From Eupeodes corollae (lineage: Eukaryota; Arthropoda; Insecta; Diptera; Syrphidae), in contig NC_079147.1 of assembly GCF_945859685.1 (NCBI RefSeq), positions 107,987,525-108,051,524 of the forward strand: 64,000 nt of DNA, written 5' to 3'. The stretch's first letter is position 1; every line of letters begins with the position of its first letter. Positions 59,011 to 64,000 of the stretch are shown here, one piece after another. Under the pieces are notes generated by a model. It did not search any database and was not told the origin of the DNA. It saw only the letters and a list, made by a program, of their open reading frames with translations. The position numbers and the translations under genes are program-made.

Positions 59011-61196
59011 TGTAAAGCCAACAGCTTACAGTTTCAATAATATCTCACTTGCAGTTTACATTTTTACAATATTTAAAAATATGAAAGGCTTAATTGAAAA
59101 CCCTCATTCGCATAAATCACTGGGTCAAAACATTTAATCTACCAAAATAATTGTGTAGTCCATTAACTATAAAAAAAATTGGTGCTTAACTCAAAAAATT
59201 AGGTCCATATTATGAAGTATTCTATGCGTGCCTTGAAATAACTAGCTATTGTAAAACACTTCCAATTTAATTTAAAGGGCCTACGAGTAAATTGAGATCT
59301 AGTTTGAACGATGTTTCATTCGTTTTTTTTGGGCTAAATTGATGGGTAAGTATAATAAATGTACTAACTAAAAATTAAAGGGAACAATTTAACAAAACTC
59401 ATTTTACTACCAAAGTAAAGGTTGGTGTGTGTTCAAACCAGAAAAAAAGATGCTTTAAAATTTGGGCGAGAATAGGGAAATAATGCAAATTAGTTGTAAT
59501 TGAGTTACGCAAGTAGGCATCAGCTCAAGCTCACTCCATATCTTAAATAATTTTGTTTTATTTTATGTCTAACCTCAAAACCTACTTTCTACTTTTCAAT
59601 ATGTATTATGAAGTGGTTTTTCAGGAAGAATGATTCCTTATATTTTTTAATGTAGGTCTAGGTACGTAACGTAGGTACATATATCAAAAAAGCTATATAT
59701 GGGAGTACCTAAAAATCATTTTGACTCTGTCAAAGTACAGGCTTTAACTTCAAACGTTTGAATCTCAATTAATCAATGTTAATGGTTTTTTTTTTGGCTG
59801 GAAATGCGAACTGAATAAAAAGGAATATAAATCGATAAAGAGGGAACGCCTTTGCGTGACTCTTTGCAACTTTTTTCCTCTTTCACACCTACTTCTCTAG
59901 GAGGTATATATATCTTGTGTCTAATTTAAGAATATGCAAGACAGCGTTTCTATGCCTACATATACAAGCTACATATAACATGTCAAAGCCTAAAGGCTTC
60001 TTGTTTGACAATAAACCAAATTTTCTAGATAAAAAAGTGCTTACGATATTTTGTTTGTTTTATTCGTTCGCGTCGTTGCGTCGCGTCGTTATCGTTGCCG
60101 TTGTCGAGGCGTATTGCAATAATTTTGCAAAATAAATGACAAGTTTTATTTTTAGGACTTTTAGACAGAATGACTAATAACAATACATTTTGGGTATAGG
60201 TATGAGGTATTCTCTAGCTAAAAAGCACTTGGCAGTTAATTCTACTTTTTCAAATTAAGTTTTTTGGTTACGAACATTAAGTACATTGTGCTGTACATAT
60301 GTTACTTGCGTTTCCCTTATATTTACATAATGGTCGCAGCTGTTTTATTCCCATGAAAATGTGCGTATCTATCTAGGCATAGATATAAGTGGGAACTACA
60401 GATTAGGCAAGGTACAAGTTTCTTTAAAAAAAAGCAATCAAGTAAACCAAATTAAATCAAGTGAGAAAACATATTCCCATTAATTATCAAGTTTATCGTC
60501 AAGTTCAAGTGGCTGCCTTTGATTGCTTTTTTTAATATTATCCTCAAATGCGTGAATAACTTTTGGAATATTACGCTTCCCCACAAATGTGTGTCAACGG
60601 CCGAATATGGCGAAGTAGAACCACTGCAGATAAAATATAAAGTAAAATCCTACTGGGAATACAAAATTTGGCTTTAATTCGATGATCGAAACTAACTCAG
60701 ACGTTTGCACATTTGATATATTCATGAGGATCGATCGATGTGTTCGTAAAGTATAGTGTCTAATATATCTACAAAACACTAGGATATCATCAAATTTCGG
60801 AATTAGACGAAAAATAAATACAATATTTACAATTTAGGATATAAACACATTCCTTTATACCGTTTTCTCACATTACTAATGACTATGTCCGCCATTTTGT
60901 GATATAACTTAAAGAAATAGAAACATTAAATTTTTGTTTAATAATCACAGAAAATTTGGACCCAAAGCTTCGATTACAATGTCCTTACCTTCAAATTGTC
61001 TATTAAATTCATAAACTTTATGAAAAAGACGTTTTTATATTAAAGTGTGGGGGGCAAGTCAAAAGTAACACTTCTTCTGATTGAATTCAACTTCGAGAAA
61101 TTCTAAAAACCCTCGAAGTGTCAAGGGGGAAAGTGTCGTTTTGGTGAAATCGGAGGCCGAGGTCCAAACATAATTTCGATTTTCGGAAATGAGCGT
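59011..61196. other. AT-rich stretch, about 2.2 kb
   Basis: No gene recognised. A short CGTCGTTGCGTCGC-type simple repeat lies at about 60067-60110; a 72-codon frame covering it (59917-60135) is not convincing. Confidence 0.55.
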
Positions 61197-61212
61197 CCCA
61201 GCAAACATTTAT
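61197..61212 (+). repeat. Left copy of a 16 bp direct repeat
   Basis: CCCAGCAAACATTTAT, repeated exactly at 63340-63355. It borders the tail of SINE-7. Probably a target-site duplication. Confidence 0.85.
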
Positions 61213-61458
61213 GTAATAAATTAAGTGGCACAACAATCCGTTGAGAACAAGGGCCTAGTGACTAACAACTCCCAACCTATAGTTTTATGCCGAATCCAAA
61301 CGGCTAATTTGAGAATGCACTTTTCATGACAAGTATGACAAGTATTACTCTAGTAGAATTTGTCAATTGTTCGCAAGAGGCAGTATCCGTGAAAAGAAAA
61401 CTTTAGATTGCACAGGCAGGGATCGAACCCAGGACCTCTTGCATGACAGTCCACCGCC
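61213..61458 (-). mobile_element. SINE-7: SINE joined to the poly(A) of J1-C
   Basis: The complement starts at 61458 within the tRNA-like head (GGCGGTGGACTGTCATGCAA), so about 26 bases of head are missing. It keeps the B box (GGGTTCGATCCC), the full body and the end GGATTGTTGTGCCACTTAAT with tail to 61213. The T-run of J1-C follows directly at 61459. Confidence 0.88.
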
Positions 61459-63339
61459 TTTTTTTTAAATTCATTTTTATTAATTCAATCTTAAACCTAT
61501 CTTAAAGCTAGACAAAAATTCATAAAACTAGCCTAATTAACCATAACTTAAAGCTAACTTAATGGTCCCATACGGACACTCTAAGTTAAGCAATAGTACT
61601 TAATGCTAATGCCTTTCGGCCCTTAGATCTATTTAACTTCAATTCCATTTTAATTATTTTTGTATTCATTAGAAAATTAAAAAAAAAACTAATTTCAATA
61701 TCCTTTTTTACTTTTACTTAAAATAAGGTCTTTAATATAAGATTTAAAACTTACTGAAACTACTTATTCTACCCATAAACTACTTAAAACTAGAACAACC
61801 ACAGCAGCAAATCTAACTATCTAACATTTTTTGTTATCCTTTTTTTCTTATTAAATGTTGTTTTTTGTTTAATATTTGGTTTAAGTTTTTTTTTCGGTCC
61901 CGTTCGGACCCAATCCTACTGAACCGAGGAGCTCTGCTCTGCCTTGTGCCAAAACGTTCCGATTTTACAGGAGTCATCCATCCACGATTCGTCATCTGAC
62001 GTGATAGATTAACGGAAATGCCAATCTATTCTGTATCAGACCGCATCTGTCTAAAAAGAGGAATGCCTCTAGTGGAATGAAGCCGCTCAAGCGTGCACTT
62101 TCATAATACTCGCCGTTCGGATAGAACGAACCCAAAAAATAAAATTTTGGTCGAAGACATAGATCTTGCAATGTGACCTTGAACGAATTTTATCACGACA
62201 TTGAAAATTCTGTTGATTCGAGAAATGTTTAATAGCACCTCGTTGGAATAGTAATTCACGATATAAGCCGCTACAGCGTCGTAAGCACTGCCGCTCGAAC
62301 ACCCGAAGCTTGTCCATCTGAAAAGGGGCAACGTTGAACCACACAGGCCTGCCAGTAGCAAATTACCTTCACTCTGGGGTAAAGCCGACTGCTGTAAAAC
62401 AGCCGTTTCGTCAAAGCGAAGGCTCCTCTGGCCCTGATCAGAGCAGCATTTATACGTCTGTCGAAATATAAATACTGATATAAATAGATACCGAGGTAGG
62501 TACTTCACCACACTTTTGCTCGTTAACCGCTGTGGCTGTCCGTGAAGATCAACGATGACCATCTTGCACCAATTCTTGCAGGTATCCCTCGTGACCCTAG
62601 CCAACGGAGGCCGGAACAGAATTGTCTCCGACTTCTGTGCGCTGTCCTGAGTACGTCTCTGTTCTCTTCAGTTCTTTGGAGTTTCAGACACGGAAGGTCA
62701 TTCTCGTTTTTGCTCCTGAATGACTTGTTGATTTTAGGGAACATACTAGGGTCACTGGAATTAACTGAATGGATTTTGTGGTCCCAGTACTTGTTCCCCT
62801 TAATCAACAGAATCTGTACAAGTTTTTGAGTCTTGTCATTAGGCCACTCTTGTGCCTGCGTAGTGCGTCAATAGTCGCGTTTCTGTAAGCGTCCATTTGG
62901 TCCCGTTCTTTGTGCTTTGGTATTGTCCGTTCCATCGTTCGTTTTGTTCTGTCGTCCATCTGTTTTAAATGTTGGTCAATTTCTGTATATGTCAGGTTTC
63001 TGTTGTTTGGTGGGGCTATGTCACTATAACGAAGTTCTCTCGCTAAGGCGTTGGTGAAACGAGGACAGGGCCTTAGTGTGATTGTTAGAGTACATACTTT
63101 GCAACGTATTTCTCAAACTCCACGCGTTTGTTCGGAATCTGCATTAAAGCAGCCAGTCTGCAGTGATCACTGTGTACTCGACTTTTTCTATCAGTTTCGA
63201 GGGTGATTACCCACTTTGTCTGTAACTGTCAGTCTGGTGTCGTACAGCAAAAGATCCAGAAAGAAGCCGCTTCTTGGATACGATGGCTTTATAGTAGGCA
63301 GCAGGTCAACGCCCTATTCAACGCTGTAAAGATTCACTA
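61459..63339 (-). mobile_element. J1-C: J1 element lacking its RT core
   Basis: From the right on the minus strand: endonuclease C-terminus (DLLPTIKPSYPRSGFFLDLL at about 63310-63255, and SDHCR near 63165), leader MDDRTKRTMERT (about 62960), MTRLKNLYRF, NKYWDHKIHSVNSSDPSMF (about 62790), then at about 62640 a jump from the pre-RT region to the RT thumb (SETILFRPP). The whole catalytic RT is missing. The 3' region and UTR follow to a T-run at 61459-61466. It is 5'-truncated exactly at the 16 bp repeat. Confidence 0.87.
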
Positions 63340-63355
63340 CCCAGCAAACATTTAT
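63340..63355 (+). repeat. Right copy of the 16 bp direct repeat
   Basis: CCCAGCAAACATTTAT, an exact match to 61197-61212, bordering the truncated 5' end of J1-C. Confidence 0.85.
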
Positions 63356-63769
63356 AGTTGTTAAAGGTCGGTATTGTTGATAGAAACTAGAATGCTATTA
63401 TGACATATTAGGTTACAGATAGATCCCCGCCGTATTACACCTAATGTACTGCTTTCCAAAATAAGCTCATTCTTCCTCAGATCATGGAAATACAACTTGG
63501 GACGACTCTTCAAAGTTCAACTTTTTTTTCACCCTTTTCCTGAGAATCTTACATCCTTCAAAGCATCTACTTTTGCTCTTTTTGTAGCTGTCAAAGTCTT
63601 TCCATATTAAATTAATGCAGTTTCTTAAAACACTATGTTAGATATTCTATACAAAAGTTTTTAAAAGATGTCGGAAACGTTCGCAATCACAGATTTTCCG
63701 GGTGCAACACTTCCACCAGCTATAACAATTGAAGTTCGGTTCCAAAATGTGTGGCCTCATCGTACTGAA
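63356..63769. other. Unassigned stretch
   Basis: AT-rich, with no gene or repeat recognised. Confidence 0.5.
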
Positions 63770-64000
63770 TTTTAGGTGGCGCTATAGTGTGGACCTGGGC
63801 ATCAACCAACGTGGGTATTCAATCTCGGATCCAACTTAACTGTCTTCAGTTTTACACTACAAGTTGGTAAAGGTTGTTTCCCACTTCGTGCGCCACCTTA
63901 GTCGCGATCTTCCTCAACTACTCCACCGCCGCCGTCCCTCGGGATTGGATTCAAAAACTTTCCAAGCAAAAGCTTTGTTGTTTATTGGCTGTACATGACC
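63770..64000 (-). mobile_element. RTE-9: RTE 3' end leaving the window
   Basis: The complement reads KVFESNPEGRR (about 63965-63930), SRLRWRTKWETTFTNL and ends with TATAGCGCCACCTAAAA at about 63793-63777, the RTE 3' end without a TAAG tail. The element continues to the right beyond position 64000. Confidence 0.8.

Noticed and set aside
60067..60110. CpG-rich CGTCGTT repeat as a promoter
   Set aside because: Simple repeat only; no initiator, TATA or downstream gene could be identified.
63302..63330. SINE head remainder at the 5' end of J1-C
   Set aside because: A weak match (about 14 of 20) to the SINE head was seen, but the same bases read as J1 endonuclease coding sequence in frame with what follows, which explains them better.

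Overview
This 64 kb window looks like AT-rich insect DNA, most likely from a fly. The organism call rests on the mix of repeats: jockey-, LOA- and RTE-type non-LTR retrotransposons, Tc1/mariner elements, a Helitron, a Ty3/gypsy element, a hAT element and a tRNA-derived SINE. I cannot name the species. I found no intact host gene, rRNA, tRNA gene or CRISPR array. Every recognisable coding stretch is a broken mobile-element gene, so the window reads as intergenic, intronic or heterochromatic repeat DNA. Family names used here (J1-J7, RTE-1 to RTE-10, LOA-1/2, Mar-1 to Mar-4, SINE-1 to SINE-8) are local labels.

Layout. 1-2.5 kb: two jockey-like elements on the minus strand (J4 running off the left edge, then J3-A). 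3.7-5.4 kb: a short conserved repeat and J5-A. 6.4-7.7 kb: a Helitron helicase with a large internal deletion. 9.5-11.5 kb: J1-A. 12.4-14.2 kb: a reverse transcriptase (RT) remnant ending at a mariner that carries a perfect 238 bp tandem duplication. 15.6-18 kb: a LOA scrap and two adjacent J3 copies. 18.2-19.9 kb: RTE-1, split by a complete SINE with a 10 bp target duplication. 20-22.4 kb: unassigned. 22.4-25.4 kb: J1-B (joined at its 5' end to a SINE head) and a LOA-2 3' end. 26.2-30.5 kb: RTE-4, a mariner and RTE-2. 30.6-33.4 kb: the longest LOA element, with RT and RNase H. 35.4-40.7 kb: a nested block of LOA-2, a Ty3/gypsy pol gene split by RTE-3, a SINE and a shrunken mariner. 41.9-49 kb: RTE-5, SINE, RTE-10, RTE-6 fused to J5-B, SINE. 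50.2-53.6 kb: SINEs, two RT remnants and an RTE tail. 55-59 kb: RTE-8, a hAT transposase, and a LOA-2 copy interrupted by a mariner. 61.2-63.4 kb: a SINE joined to J1-C, together bounded by a 16 bp direct repeat. 63.8-64 kb: an RTE 3' end leaving the window.

The most interesting signals concern the SINE. Its 3' end resembles the 3' end of the resident RTE family, which suggests RTE is the partner that copies it. It is also found joined to J1 at two places in ways that suggest RT template switching. Nested insertions with visible target duplications allow a partial relative dating. All calls come from reading translations and repeats by eye; no database search was run.
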